Shown: positions 1 through 8,725, numbered from the stretch's first letter. The stretch is 64,000 nt of DNA from Tropicibacter sp. R16_0 (GCF_017743935.1 NZ_JAGHRE010000001.1:665683-729682); one strand, 5' to 3'. Notes: generated by a model not told the origin, from the letters alone. A program made the numbers and translations.

Positions 1-759
1 ATTTTCATCGCGGCTGCGGCTGTAGAAGTCGGCAAATTTCACCGTCGCGTCGCGTGCACCGCGCAAATAAACGGTCAGATACTTGCGGGCACCGCTCAGG
101 TCGCGGGGATCCTCCTCGACCGTACGAAAAAGGTCGCGGGCAGTGGCTTGAAACCGTTCGACACGGGCCTCGATCTGGCGGTTCTTGGCGCGTTTGACAG
201 CTTCGGTCATGGCGTCCAGATAGGCCTCGGCCTCGTCCACCACACGGGCAACGCGATCCTGTTGAAAGGTGTCGACGCCTTCCATGCCTTTGTCGGACAG
301 GGGGTCGATGCCAAAGGCAAGCGCGTGCAAGGCCGTTCCGGCAGCGCCGAACAGAAGCGGCGCGACCAGGCTGACCTGACCGGCCACCTCGGCATCCAGG
401 TAATCATTGCGAAAGGCCGCGATGCCGACACCGATGCCGGTCAGCAGGCTGGCCGCCATCTTGCGCGGGAAGGCCGGGCGGCGGGCCACCTTGCGGGCAT
501 TGAACGCAGCCTCGGCGCGCAGACCCTCGCGCAAGAGCAGGGCCGCACCAGTCAGGACGCCTGCCGCGACCAGGCCCAAAGTCATGCCAATGGCCCCATC
601 GTTGAGGGACATGAACACCAACGGAATGGCCGGAACAAACATCACGTTTGCGCGCGCGCCTGCCGGTTCTACACGTGCACCGTCGAATGTACCGCGGGGT
701 TTGGGGGCGTCATCCGAGCTGCCATCGGGGCTGTATTTTCCGCCGTATCGCTGCGCCAT
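1..759 (-). CDS. XpaC-like membrane protein, C-terminus beyond window
   Basis: Reading the reverse strand from an ATG at 759 gives 253 codons open to the window edge, so the gene is partial. The first 35 residues are polar. They are followed by a hydrophobic pair of segments (about residues 40-75), another membrane pair (about 100-150), and then a charged, helical soluble part. That layout resembles the XpaC family (named after 5-bromo-4-chloroindolyl phosphate hydrolysis), whose biochemical role is not established. A run of G residues 12-16 nt upstream can act as the ribosome site. The start lies 4 nt after the stop of a 29-codon gene, so the two are probably translated together. The family assignment comes from architecture and remembered homologues only. 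Confidence 0.6.
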   Translation of the reverse strand, partial: MAQRYGGKYSPDGSSDDAPKPRGTFDGARVEPAGARANVMFVPAIPLVFMSLNDGAIGMTLGLVAAGVLTGAALLLREGLRAEAAFNARKVARRPAFPRKMAASLLTGIGVGIAAFRNDYLDAEVAGQVSLVAPLLFGAAGTALHALAFGIDPLSDKGMEGVDTFQQDRVARVVDEAEAYLDAMTEAVKRAKNRQIEARVERFQATARDLFRTVEEDPRDLSGARKYLTVYLRGARDATVKFADFYSRSRDEN

Positions 760-763
760 CTGC

Positions 764-853
764 TCAGAGCCCCCCAAGCCATCCGGTGCAGACACCAAAC
801 AGCAGGACAATCAGGGCCGCATAGGCCAGTTTCTGAACTCCGGTCTGAGACAT
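764..853 (-). CDS. 29-residue single-span membrane peptide
   Basis: A 29-codon frame runs ATG (853) to TGA (764). It has a short polar start (MSQTGVQK) and then one hydrophobic stretch of about 18 residues ending in WLGGL. A strong GAGGGGGG Shine-Dalgarno sequence sits just upstream, and the stop is 4 nt before the XpaC-like gene. Spacing, ribosome site and a clean transmembrane composition argue that it is real and co-translated with its neighbour. It could be a small subunit or a translational leader. No function is recognised. Confidence 0.5.
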   Translation of the reverse strand: MSQTGVQKLAYAALIVLLFGVCTGWLGGL

Positions 854-935
854 GCCGCCCCCCTCGATGAGCCGTTGCCCATGAAACTAGGCGATGGTGC
901 GCCGCCTTGCTAGGGGGAAGTCTGCGCTAAATCGC

Positions 936-1916
936 TCAGTCCCGGCGCTTTTTCGCCGGGGGCTTGCCTTTTGGCCCGCCTGTGCGAGGCCCGGGTTTGC
1001 CTGCGGGTTTGACAGCAGGTTTCGATCCGGGTTTTCCCCCGGGTCTGCCAGTGGGCTTACCGGGGCGGCGCAGGCTTTTGCTCGGGTCGTTTACACCGGG
1101 TTTTCCGGCCGGGCCCCGGCGACGCTGTGGTCGGGCGGGCGCTTTGGCATCCTCGTCCAGCGGCTTGCCTTCGGCATCAAGGCCCAATTGGTCGCGCAGA
1201 ACGCGGCGGCGGATTTCTTCGACCTCGCCCGGTTTGAGCTGACCCAATTGGAAGGGTCCATAAGACACGCGCAACAAGCGGTTCACCGACAGGCCGATCT
1301 CTTCCATCGCGCGGCGGATTTCGCGGTTCTTGCCTTCGCGGATCGCCACCGTCAGCCAGGCATTTGCCCCCTGTTGGCGGTCCAGCGAGACGGTCATCGG
1401 CTGGAACCGTTCGCCATCAATCACCAACCCCTTGCGCAGCGGGGCAAAGTCATCTTCGGTCGGACGGCCGTTCACACGGACGCGGTATTTGCGCACCCAT
1501 CCTGTCGAGGGCAGTTCGAGCTTGCGCTTGACGCCTCCGTCATTGGTCAGCAGCAAGAGCCCTTCGGAATTCAGGTCAAGCCGACCAACGCTCATCACGC
1601 GTGGCATGTCCTCGGGCAGTTCGTCATAGATCGTGGCGCGTCCCTTTTCGTCGCGGTCCGTGGTCACAAGACCCGTGGGCTTGTGATAGAGCCACAAGCG
1701 CGCCGGTTCGGGCGCCTTGATCGGCTTGCCGTCGACCGTGATCCGGTCCTTGTCGGTGACATTGAGGGCCGGAGAGGTGATGGTCTTGCCGTTCACTGTC
1801 ACGACACCGGCCTGGATCAGACGCTCGGCATCCCGGCGCGAGGCGACGCCTGCGCGGGCCAGAACCTTGGCGATACGGTCGCCTTTTGGCGTCTCGGATG
1901 ATGGGGATTTGCTCAT
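936..1916 (-). CDS. rluB: 23S rRNA pseudouridine synthase, RluB type
   Basis: This cytoplasmic enzyme isomerises a uridine in 23S rRNA (U2605 in E. coli numbering) to pseudouridine. The 326-residue protein has an S4 RNA-binding domain (about residues 13-60) and an RsuA-family synthase core. The catalytic Asp is D114 in GRLDLNSEG. The last 70 or so residues are a Lys/Pro/Gly/Arg-rich tail typical of alphaproteobacterial RluB. The ATG at 1916 is preferred over the longer frame because the S4 domain begins right after it and the extension overlaps the divergent tadA. RluB rather than RluE/RluF is inferred from the S4 domain and basic tail. Confidence 0.9.
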   Translation of the reverse strand: MSKSPSSETPKGDRIAKVLARAGVASRRDAERLIQAGVVTVNGKTITSPALNVTDKDRITVDGKPIKAPEPARLWLYHKPTGLVTTDRDEKGRATIYDELPEDMPRVMSVGRLDLNSEGLLLLTNDGGVKRKLELPSTGWVRKYRVRVNGRPTEDDFAPLRKGLVIDGERFQPMTVSLDRQQGANAWLTVAIREGKNREIRRAMEEIGLSVNRLLRVSYGPFQLGQLKPGEVEEIRRRVLRDQLGLDAEGKPLDEDAKAPARPQRRRGPAGKPGVNDPSKSLRRPGKPTGRPGGKPGSKPAVKPAGKPGPRTGGPKGKPPAKKRRD

Positions 1917-1979
1917 GGATTGGGGCTTTAGCCCATTCCGATCGCTTGCGAAAGCACCCATTCTTGGGCAGGTTAGGGC

Positions 1980-2453
1980 ATGACCTTCAAATCCCATATG
2001 AATCAGGCACTTGCCGAGGCGCGCGCCGCTGCAGACCGCGGCGAGGTGCCCGTGGGCGCTGTCATTGTCTCCCCTGATGGAGAAGTGGTGGCCGCCGCTG
2101 GCAACCGCACCCGGGAGTGGAACGATCCGACCGCTCATGCCGAGATCGTCGCCTTGCGCGCGGCCTGTGCGGCGGCGGGGTCGGAACGTCTGGTGGGTTA
2201 TGATCTCTATGTCACGCTGGAGCCTTGTGCGATGTGTGCCGCCGCGCTTGCTGCCGCGCGGATTGGGCGGATTTATTATGGCGCATCGGACCCGAAATCG
2301 GGCGGCGTGGCCCACGGCGCGCGGGTGTTTTCCCACCCACAGGCGCATCACAAACCCGAGGTTTACGATGGGATCGCGGCACAGGAGTGCGAGCAGGTGT
2401 TAAAGGATTTCTTTGCGCTGCGACGCGGCGCAACGGAAAGCGGAGAAAGCTAG
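1980..2453 (+). CDS. tadA: tRNA(adenine34) deaminase TadA
   Basis: TadA deaminates the wobble adenosine of tRNA-Arg(ACG) to inosine, using zinc. The 157 residues match the family length. The zinc and catalytic motifs are present: HAE (H53, proton-shuttle E55) and PCAMC (C83, C86). The gene starts 63 bp from the divergent rluB, an arrangement common in Rhodobacteraceae. It is expected to be essential. Free nucleobase deaminases share the fold, but the N-terminal VPVGAV and the PCAMC spacing fit TadA. Confidence 0.94.
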   Translation: MTFKSHMNQALAEARAAADRGEVPVGAVIVSPDGEVVAAAGNRTREWNDPTAHAEIVALRAACAAAGSERLVGYDLYVTLEPCAMCAAALAAARIGRIYYGASDPKSGGVAHGARVFSHPQAHHKPEVYDGIAAQECEQVLKDFFALRRGATESGES

Positions 2454-2472
2454 ATTTCAGCCTGTGATATCC

Positions 2473-2500
2473 GTGCACTATGCGTGCACCACCCGTGCAC
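2473..2500. repeat. Three GTGCAC sites at exact 11-bp steps
   Basis: The palindromic hexamer GTGCAC occurs at 2473-2478, 2484-2489 and 2495-2500, just after tadA, with an exact 11-bp period. One helical turn between copies would put them on the same DNA face. They could be a protein-binding array or chance iteration. No function is known. Confidence 0.4.
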
Positions 2501-2655
2501 CGCTGTGTGCTGCCGCGGTGCGGCAGGCGAATTGAGGTTTTGATAACAAACCTTTCTGAACCGTTTAAGCCGTTCGGATGATGCTGCAGCCATAGCAAGC
2601 GGCGCGGACTGCGCCTGACTGGCTCTGTTCTATTTGCGGGTCTTGGAAACGGACG

Positions 2656-3573
2656 TCACTTTCGGTTCGTCAGAAAGACACCGACAATCACCAGGGCGCC
2701 TCCCGCCAGCATGGAGGTCTCTAGCGGTTCGCGCAGGAGCGCCGCCCCAAGCCCGACCCCAAAGACAGGAACAAGATTGGTGAACACAGCCGTCCGCTCG
2801 GGCCCAAGCACGCGTACGCCGCGATAGAACCAGACAAAGGGAACAACAGTTCCTCCGATGGCCAGAAAGAGGATCGCCAGAGTGCAGTTGAGGGTGGGCA
2901 GCTGCAGCGGCTGTGTGGGACCGGAAATCAGCAAGCCCAGTGCCAGAAACACAAACCCGAACAGCGCCGCCCATGTCGTTGTCGCCAACGGCGAGATGCT
3001 GCCAAGCGCCTTGTGACCAAGAAGCGTGTAGCCGACCCAGCTGCCGACAGCGGCGAGCATGAACAGCTCGCCACGCCCAAATCCGGCCCTAACGTCCGTC
3101 AAAAACCCCGCCATGTCGCCGCCGCTGATCACGATCACGGCGCCAAGCAGTGCCACGCAAATCCCGGCGGTCTGATCGATTGGAAGCAATCGCTGCGCTG
3201 TAAGCGTCCCGATCAGCGCAACCGCTATCGGGTTGAAGGCCACGAAAAGGGCAGTCCGCGACGCGGGCATTTCGGCCAAAGCGGCAAAGAAAAACAGGTT
3301 GTAGAGGCAAACGCCAGACAGGCCGAGCAGTGCCATCAGGCCAACTTGTGGCCAGGTGAGGCGCGGCAGACCGCCTTCTTCCTTCTTCACCAGCCAAAGG
3401 AGGAGAAGGGCCGCCAGACCGAACCGGGCCATTGCAGCGACCAGCGGGGGCAATTCGGACGACACCAGACGGCCAGCGACAAATGTGCCGCCCCAAAGAA
3501 AGGCCATCATCGACAGAGAGGCGTAGAGCCCGGCGTGTTGTGAGGGGAAGAGACGCGACGCGGCGTGAGGCAT
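2656..3573 (-). CDS. EamA/DMT-family transporter
   Basis: This 305-residue inner-membrane protein has about ten hydrophobic segments in two repeated halves, as in the EamA drug/metabolite transporter family. The first half opens with FLWGGTFVAGR and the second with GSWVGYTLLGHKA, the usual paired EamA starts. Such proteins mostly export amino acids or metabolites, and the substrate here cannot be read from sequence. The ATG at 3573 has AGGTG eight bases upstream. It is divergent from a LysR gene 75 bp away, its likely regulator. Confidence 0.85.
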   Translation of the reverse strand: MPHAASRLFPSQHAGLYASLSMMAFLWGGTFVAGRLVSSELPPLVAAMARFGLAALLLLWLVKKEEGGLPRLTWPQVGLMALLGLSGVCLYNLFFFAALAEMPASRTALFVAFNPIAVALIGTLTAQRLLPIDQTAGICVALLGAVIVISGGDMAGFLTDVRAGFGRGELFMLAAVGSWVGYTLLGHKALGSISPLATTTWAALFGFVFLALGLLISGPTQPLQLPTLNCTLAILFLAIGGTVVPFVWFYRGVRVLGPERTAVFTNLVPVFGVGLGAALLREPLETSMLAGGALVIVGVFLTNRK

Positions 3574-3648
3574 TGGGGCACCTAAAAGATCAGTTTGCCC
3601 ACGTCGAATTTCAGTTATACAGGCTTATAGTCAAATGAGTGTTTGCTT

Positions 3649-4527
3649 ATGACTTTTGGCCAACTTGAAATCTTTGCCACGCTGGCTGAAACCCGCGGGT
3701 TCACGGCGGCCGCCTTGCGTTTGGGGGTCAGCCAGCCCGCGGTGTCGCATGCTCTGAAGACCCTTGAAACCGAGCTTGGCGTGGCCCTGTTCGACCGCTC
3801 GGTGTCCCCAATCGAATTGACGCCCGTGGGAGAGCGGCTTTTGGCGCGCGCCCGCGAAATACTGGGGTTGGCGGATGCCATTCATCAGGAAGCTCTTGAG
3901 TATCGCGGCGTACAGTCCGGCAGGTTGCGCATTGGGTCATTCGGGGCCACCTCTTCGCTGCAATTGCTTCCGCAGCTTCTGGAGCGGTTCCATAAGGAGC
4001 ACCCCGGTATCGAGGTGATGGTTGAAGAGGCCCCGGATGATGAGATTATCCGGTGGATCGAAGATCGGCGCATCGATCTGGGGTTTGTCGTTTTGCCCGA
4101 TGACCGCTTTCGGACATGGCCCATTGCTCAGGATCAGTTCGTGGCGCTGGTTGCGGCGGACAGTGCCTTGGCAAAGCAGCCCTCGGTCCGGTTGGAGCAG
4201 CTGTGCGACCAGCCCTTCATCATGCCCGAATCCGGGTCTGCTGGGATTATCCGGCGGCAATTCACGCAATCCCGCCTCAGCCCATACGTGCGCTATCGCA
4301 CCTCACAGATTCTCAGCACGCTGACGATGGTGTCACGCAACCAGGGCGTTTCCGTAGTGGCTGAAATGGCGTTACCAAAGGCGGATGGTGCCGAGGGGTG
4401 GGTGAGCAAGCCGCTGGATCCGGTCAGGACGCGAAAGATCGGGCTGGCCATGCATTCGCAGGCCAACCCGTCGCCCGCGGCAGCGGCATTTGTCGCTGTC
4501 GTGGAAAAGACGAGAGCGGCGTTCTAA
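3649..4527 (+). CDS. LysR-family transcriptional regulator
   Basis: The N-terminal winged helix-turn-helix covers about residues 1-60 (FTAAALRLGVSQPAVSHALKTLE), followed by a LysR effector domain from about residue 88 (RLRIGSFGATSS). The 292-residue length is typical. The ATG at 3649 is chosen over an in-frame TTG two codons earlier. The shared 75-bp gap with the divergent EamA gene is AT-rich and holds TATA-N6-TATA, a possible half-site arrangement. Control of the exporter is inferred from this divergence, and the ligand is unknown. Confidence 0.88.
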   Translation: MTFGQLEIFATLAETRGFTAAALRLGVSQPAVSHALKTLETELGVALFDRSVSPIELTPVGERLLARAREILGLADAIHQEALEYRGVQSGRLRIGSFGATSSLQLLPQLLERFHKEHPGIEVMVEEAPDDEIIRWIEDRRIDLGFVVLPDDRFRTWPIAQDQFVALVAADSALAKQPSVRLEQLCDQPFIMPESGSAGIIRRQFTQSRLSPYVRYRTSQILSTLTMVSRNQGVSVVAEMALPKADGAEGWVSKPLDPVRTRKIGLAMHSQANPSPAAAAFVAVVEKTRAAF

Positions 4528-4540
4528 GGGCGTCGTTTGA

Positions 4541-4626
4541 CGGGCCATCCGCCGAGCGGAGCGAGGCCCGGCCCAACGGGAGGGGGTGCATCTTTGATGC
4601 GCGCCCGACGGGCGGGAGCGCCCCCG
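4541..4626. repeat. GC-rich intergenic repeat, family A (copy 1)
   Basis: This block contains GCCCGGCCCAACGGGAGG, then TGCATCTTTGATGC, then GACGGGCGGGAGCGC. Nearly the same order appears, reversed, near 21797-21860, and a diverged copy lies at 52663-52745. It directly abuts the stop of the M24 pseudogene at 4627. It has several short self-complementary stretches. No coding potential is apparent. Confidence 0.7.
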
Positions 4627-5799
4627 TCAGCCTTTCACCACAAGGGCGCGGGGGATGTCGGCCAGCGGCTGGGCACCGTCCGGGGTGACCACAAAGCTCT
4701 CGGTGATCGCCACGCCCCAATCCGGGGTCCAGAGGCCGGGCATCAGGTGGAAGGTCATGTTTTCCTCGAGCAGCGTGGTGTCGCCGGGGCGCAGGCTCAT
4801 GGTGCGTTCGCCCCAGTCGGGCGGGTAGCTGAGGCCGATGGGGTATCCTGTGCGGTTGGCTTTGACATATCCCGCGCGGGCAAAGCTGTCATAGACGCAG
4901 GCGGCGACATCTTCACAGGCCAGGCCCGGGCGGGCGGCGGCAAAGGCGTCTTCGATGGCCTGCAGCACCGCCTCTTCGGCGCGGCGGATGTCGGCGGGCA
5001 CTTCGCCCAAAAACAGCGTCCGGCTGGCGGGGCAGTGGTAGCGGTGATAGCAGCCCGAGACCTCGAAATAGGTGGTCTCGCCGCGTGCAAGCTTCCGGTC
5101 ATTCCATGTGATATGCGAGGCCGAGGCCTCAAGCCCTGAGGGCGCGATGGGGGCAATCGCAGGGTAGTCGCCTGCCAGCCCCGGCAGACCAGCGACGCCA
5201 GCGGCCTGCACTTCGGCCACCAGCTCATTCTTGGGGCGTCCTTCGCGAAAGCCTTCGCGCAGGGTGGCATGCATATGGGCGGTCAGCTGACCTGCCTTGC
5301 GCATCATCGCCAGCTCGGCTTCGCTTTTGACGGCGCGTTGCCAATTCACCAACCCGGTGGCGTCGGCAATCTGATCGCGGCCAAAGGCAGTTTCCAGGAT
5401 GCGGTGGGACGCGGCGGAATAGTAGTAATTGTCCATCTCAACCCCAAGCGCGCGGGTCCAGCCGCGGTCACGCAAGAGGGGGACCAGCGCATCATAAGGA
5501 TGGTGGTCGGGGTGCTGGACGTGCTCTTCGGGCCATTCAAAGAGGTTCTCGGCTCCGATCCATGTGGTCTGCGCCGCGCCCGCCTTGTGCTGGGTGCGCC
5601 CCCATCAGAGCGGCGCACTGGCAGCCGGGACGATGACCACTTGCGGCACGTAGAAGCTCCACCCGTCATAGCCCGTCAGCCAGGCCATGTTCGACGGGTC
5701 GGCAACGATCAGCGTCTCGATCCCCTGCGCGGCCATGGCGGCGCGGGTCTTGGTCAGGCGGGTGTCGTATTCGGATTGCGAGAAATCTGTGGCGGGCAC
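4627..5799 (-). pseudogene. DoeA/EutD-like M24 hydrolase interrupted by in-frame TGA
   Basis: The frame begins at a GTG (5799) with an AGGA ribosome site, is cut by TGA at 5605-5607 (codon 65), and continues in the same frame to 4627. Without that codon it would be 389 residues, the normal length. The two parts carry hallmarks of ectoine hydrolases of the M24 (creatinase/prolidase) family: DPSNMAWLTGYDGWSFYV, GVEMDNYYYSA, VNWQRAVKS and GYPIGLSYPPDWGERTMSL. The context PL-stop-WGR suggests the lost codon was TGG (Trp). Ectoine hydrolases open the ectoine ring, but no ectoine genes adjoin, so the substrate is uncertain. It starts 15 nt after the last cyclase gene, so it is probably the operon's last cistron. 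A sequencing error cannot be excluded. Confidence 0.8.
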
Positions 5800-5814
5800 G
5801 GTTGTCCTTTCTTT

Positions 5815-6792
5815 TCAGTCAGGCGGGACAATCCGCCAGGTCAAAAGATGCGTTACGTGGGTCCCAGCTAGGCCGCGCAGCGGCGCAGCTGTCTGGTCTG
5901 AAAACGAAAATTCGGGGTCGGTTCCGATCATCAAACGGGTTGCATCGGAAATACGGATCTCTTCCGTACCGGCCAGAGCTGCGATGCGGGCGGCCTTGTT
6001 CACGACGGTGCCAAAGAAATCCTCGCCCGTGTCGATGACTTCGCCGGTGTGCAGGCCGATGCGGATCTGGATGCGGGGTTCGGACGCGATGGTCGACAGG
6101 GCGCGTTGCAACTCTTGCGCGCTGACCATGGCCGCGCGGGCCGAGGCAAAGGTGCACATGGTGCCATCGCCCAAGGATTTGATCATTCGACCGCCGTTGG
6201 CCTCGACGCAGGCTTTGACCGCCTCGATGTGTTCACCCACGCATCGGCTCCATGTGACGTCTCCGACGGCCTGGGCAATCACTGATGAGCCCACGATGTC
6301 GGTGAACATGACCGTGGCGACGCCGCTTTGGCCCTGCATCACGTCATCGGCGCGGGCGGCTTCGATCAGATCGTCCAGCGCATGATGGTCGGCGCCCATC
6401 TTGTCCATGTTGGGCAGCGGGTTCGAGACATGCAGCTGCACCATCCGCCAGCTGCCGTCCTCCAGATGCAGAACAAAGGTGAAGCGATGCAGAGAGGAAC
6501 TTCCGGTGTTGGGAAACGTCAAGGTCGCCAGGCAATGGGACCAGGCGACGTCGCCGCATTCGAACGCCTCAAGCGCGTGCTCCTCCCATTCGTAGTCGGG
6601 GATCTCGCGCACATGCTCGCCAAAGCCCTGCCGAAACAGCTGCCCCGACCAGCTTTCGCCGTCGGCCGAGCCCTGATAGCGCAGATGTTCGGATCGCGAG
6701 AGCATGTTGGTCAATGTGGCCCCATCCTTGCGATGAACCGCATCGTTCCATCTGCGAACAACAGCGAGCACTTCTTGGGACGGGCGGATCAT
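5815..6792 (-). CDS. NTF2/SnoaL-adenylate cyclase fusion, array gene 5 (last)
   Basis: This is the last of five tandem paralogues. From the ATG at 6792 it is 325 residues: a SnoaL/NTF2-like domain (about 1-135) joined to a class III nucleotide cyclase domain (about 155-310). Catalytic residues are present: metal-binding D165 (MFTDIVGSS) and D209 (KSLGDG), adenine-selecting K205 and D258, and transition-state N265 and R269 (VNKAAR). The Lys/Asp pair predicts ATP to cAMP. The ATG overlaps the previous stop as ATGA. A GTG 9 nt upstream is also in frame but would leave no room for a ribosome site. Unlike its four siblings, its C-terminus is LTWRIVPPD, without the Leu-Glu-Trp motif. Confidence 0.85.
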   Translation of the reverse strand: MIRPSQEVLAVVRRWNDAVHRKDGATLTNMLSRSEHLRYQGSADGESWSGQLFRQGFGEHVREIPDYEWEEHALEAFECGDVAWSHCLATLTFPNTGSSSLHRFTFVLHLEDGSWRMVQLHVSNPLPNMDKMGADHHALDDLIEAARADDVMQGQSGVATVMFTDIVGSSVIAQAVGDVTWSRCVGEHIEAVKACVEANGGRMIKSLGDGTMCTFASARAAMVSAQELQRALSTIASEPRIQIRIGLHTGEVIDTGEDFFGTVVNKAARIAALAGTEEIRISDATRLMIGTDPEFSFSDQTAAPLRGLAGTHVTHLLTWRIVPPD

Positions 6793-7754
6793 GGGGTCCA
6801 CTCCAGTTGAAACAGGACATGCGTCCCTTCGATGCCTTTCAGGGACACGGTTGATCTGTTGCTGAATGCGAATTCGTCGGCGCGCCCGATCATGGCGCGG
6901 CAGACGTCGGACACGGCGATGGTGCCGGGTGTTGCCGTTGCTGCGATGCGGGCGGATTTGTTGACCACGGTGCCAAAGAAGTCGTCTTTGGTCTGGATCA
7001 CATCGCCGGTGTGCAGCCCGATGCGCAAGGTCAGCGCAGGTTCGGCTGTGTCGCGGGCATTGGTTCGCTGAATGTCCTGTGCGGAGCGCAGGGCCGCACG
7101 GGCCGAAGGGAAGGAGGCCATGCTGCCATCACCCAGAGATTTGACCAACTGACCGTCGTATTTGCCAACGACCCGGGCCACCATGTCCAGATGGTCCGAC
7201 ACCCGCGAGGCCCAAGCCCGATCCCCGATCATCTGCGCCAGACCGGAGGAGTTTTCGATATCCGAGAACATCACTGTCGCCAGCCCCTCGGTCTGATCCA
7301 GACGGAACCCGCTTTTGGCGGCTTCGAGGAGTTGCTCGAATGCCTTGTGTTCGTACCCCAGCACATCAAGGTTCGAGATCGCAACCGAGTTGTGGATGTG
7401 CTGCACCCGCCAGATGCCGTTTTCCAGGATGAAGACAAAGGTGAGGCGACAGGGGATCTGATGATCCTGGGTCGAGGGGGTCACGTCGCCGGTCCAAAGT
7501 GACCAGCCGGTGTCGGTGGCGGCGTAGGCGTGGACCTCTTCGTTGGCGATCTGGGTCAGGGGAAACTCGTCGACATGTGCCGCGTACATGTCGCGCAAGG
7601 TCTGCCCCTGCCACACCTCTCTCACGGCACTGCCGCAGAACAGCACCGGATCTTTGGTGGAGAGGAAGTTTGCGACCGTCTCACCCTGACCGCTGAGCAT
7701 CGCGGCCATGATGCGCCGGGTGATCGCGGCAAGCTCGGTCGACGGGGACATCAT
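6789..7754 (-). CDS. NTF2/SnoaL-adenylate cyclase fusion, array gene 4
   Basis: This 321-residue paralogue has the same two-domain plan. The N-terminal NTF2-like fold ends with the family's FILENGIWRVQHIHNS stretch. The cyclase domain carries MFSDIENSS (first metal Asp), LVKSLGDGSM (Lys and second Asp), and DDFFGTVVNKSAR (Asp, Asn, Arg). All residues needed for ATP cyclisation are therefore kept, although Thr is replaced by Ser beside the first Asp. The start ATG (7754) overlaps the upstream stop as ATGA. The protein ends QLEWTP; those codons provide GGAG eight bases before the next ATG. No transmembrane segment is seen, so the product should be cytoplasmic. Confidence 0.85.
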   Translation of the reverse strand: MMSPSTELAAITRRIMAAMLSGQGETVANFLSTKDPVLFCGSAVREVWQGQTLRDMYAAHVDEFPLTQIANEEVHAYAATDTGWSLWTGDVTPSTQDHQIPCRLTFVFILENGIWRVQHIHNSVAISNLDVLGYEHKAFEQLLEAAKSGFRLDQTEGLATVMFSDIENSSGLAQMIGDRAWASRVSDHLDMVARVVGKYDGQLVKSLGDGSMASFPSARAALRSAQDIQRTNARDTAEPALTLRIGLHTGDVIQTKDDFFGTVVNKSARIAATATPGTIAVSDVCRAMIGRADEFAFSNRSTVSLKGIEGTHVLFQLEWTP

Positions 7755-8725
7755 ACGCGCCACTCCAGCTTGTGGATCAGGTGTTCGCCTGCGAGGCCTT
7801 TCAGTTGAACCGATACGGGGTCGCCAAAGGCAAAGTCCGCATTGCCGCCCACCATGGCGCGTGTGGGGTCCGAGACGCGGATTTCCTCGGGGGCGGCGGC
7901 CGCGGCCACCCGCGCGGCGGTGTTGACCACCGTGCCGATGTAATCGCCGTCGCGTTCCACAACGTCGCCGGTGTGGATGCCGATCCGGACCCTGAGGTGC
8001 GGTTCCTGGGCTTGGTCTTGCATCCCTTGCTGAATGCGGGTGGCAGCATTGAGCGCGGCAGAGGCCGAGGAAAAGGACGACAGGGTGCCATCACCCAGTG
8101 ATTTGACCAGAGTGCCGCCATGCGCTGTGATCGCCTCACCGATCTCGGCCATGTGGGTCTGGACGATGCTGCTCCAGGTGGCATCGCCGGTGGCGGCGGC
8201 CAGGGCGGTGCTGTCGACAATGTCGGTGAACATCACCGAGGCGATGCCGGTGTGACCCAGCTCCAGGGCTTCGGACTGAAGCGAGGCGGTCAACTCCTCG
8301 ATGCTGCGCGAGGTGTATCCCATCGCCTCCATGTTGGGTTTTGGGTTGGAATTGTGGATGTGCACGATGCGCCAGACGGCATCTTCGAGCGCGAAGATGA
8401 AGGTGTTGCGAAAAGTCACGCTTTTGTCGGCATCGGGGGCGACGATCGTCAAAGTCGAGAGAGCCCAACCAAAGGACCCGGCCTCGTAAGCTGTGACTTC
8501 GATGTTTTCCGGAACCAGAACCGCCTGATCGTCGCAGAAGGCAACAAAGGTCTTGTGAAAGTCGGGGGCGGTCAGCAGCTCGCCGTCGTCCGAGCCGACA
8601 TAGGTGATCGCAGCCGAACGCGAGAAAAGGTTGGCCGCGGCCTCGGTCTGGCGGCCTGCATAGGCGTGGAGCCAGCGTTTGGCGATAGCGGCCAGTTCCG
8701 GTGACGGAGTGAAGGGATCGGTCAT
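7751..8725 (-). CDS. NTF2/SnoaL-adenylate cyclase fusion, array gene 3
   Basis: This is a 324-residue protein with an N-terminal NTF2-like domain and a C-terminal class III cyclase. The motifs are MFTDIVDST, LVKSLGDGTL and GDYIGTVVNTAAR. Its loop before the Asn/Arg pair differs from siblings (ERDGDYIG in place of DDFFG) but keeps the adenine-selecting Asp seven residues before the catalytic Asn. The C-terminus is KLEWRV. Stop and next start overlap as ATGA, with the Leu-Glu-Trp codons supplying a Shine-Dalgarno sequence. The divergent N-terminal pocket suggests the copies may sense different small molecules, which is inference. Confidence 0.85.
   Translation of the reverse strand: MTDPFTPSPELAAIAKRWLHAYAGRQTEAAANLFSRSAAITYVGSDDGELLTAPDFHKTFVAFCDDQAVLVPENIEVTAYEAGSFGWALSTLTIVAPDADKSVTFRNTFIFALEDAVWRIVHIHNSNPKPNMEAMGYTSRSIEELTASLQSEALELGHTGIASVMFTDIVDSTALAAATGDATWSSIVQTHMAEIGEAITAHGGTLVKSLGDGTLSSFSSASAALNAATRIQQGMQDQAQEPHLRVRIGIHTGDVVERDGDYIGTVVNTAARVAAAAAPEEIRVSDPTRAMVGGNADFAFGDPVSVQLKGLAGEHLIHKLEWRV

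Noticed and set aside
5605-5607. Selenocysteine recoding of the TGA
   Set aside because: The M24 hydrolase family has no catalytic Cys or Sec at this place, the neighbouring residues suggest Trp, and I saw no obvious SECIS-like hairpin just after the codon.
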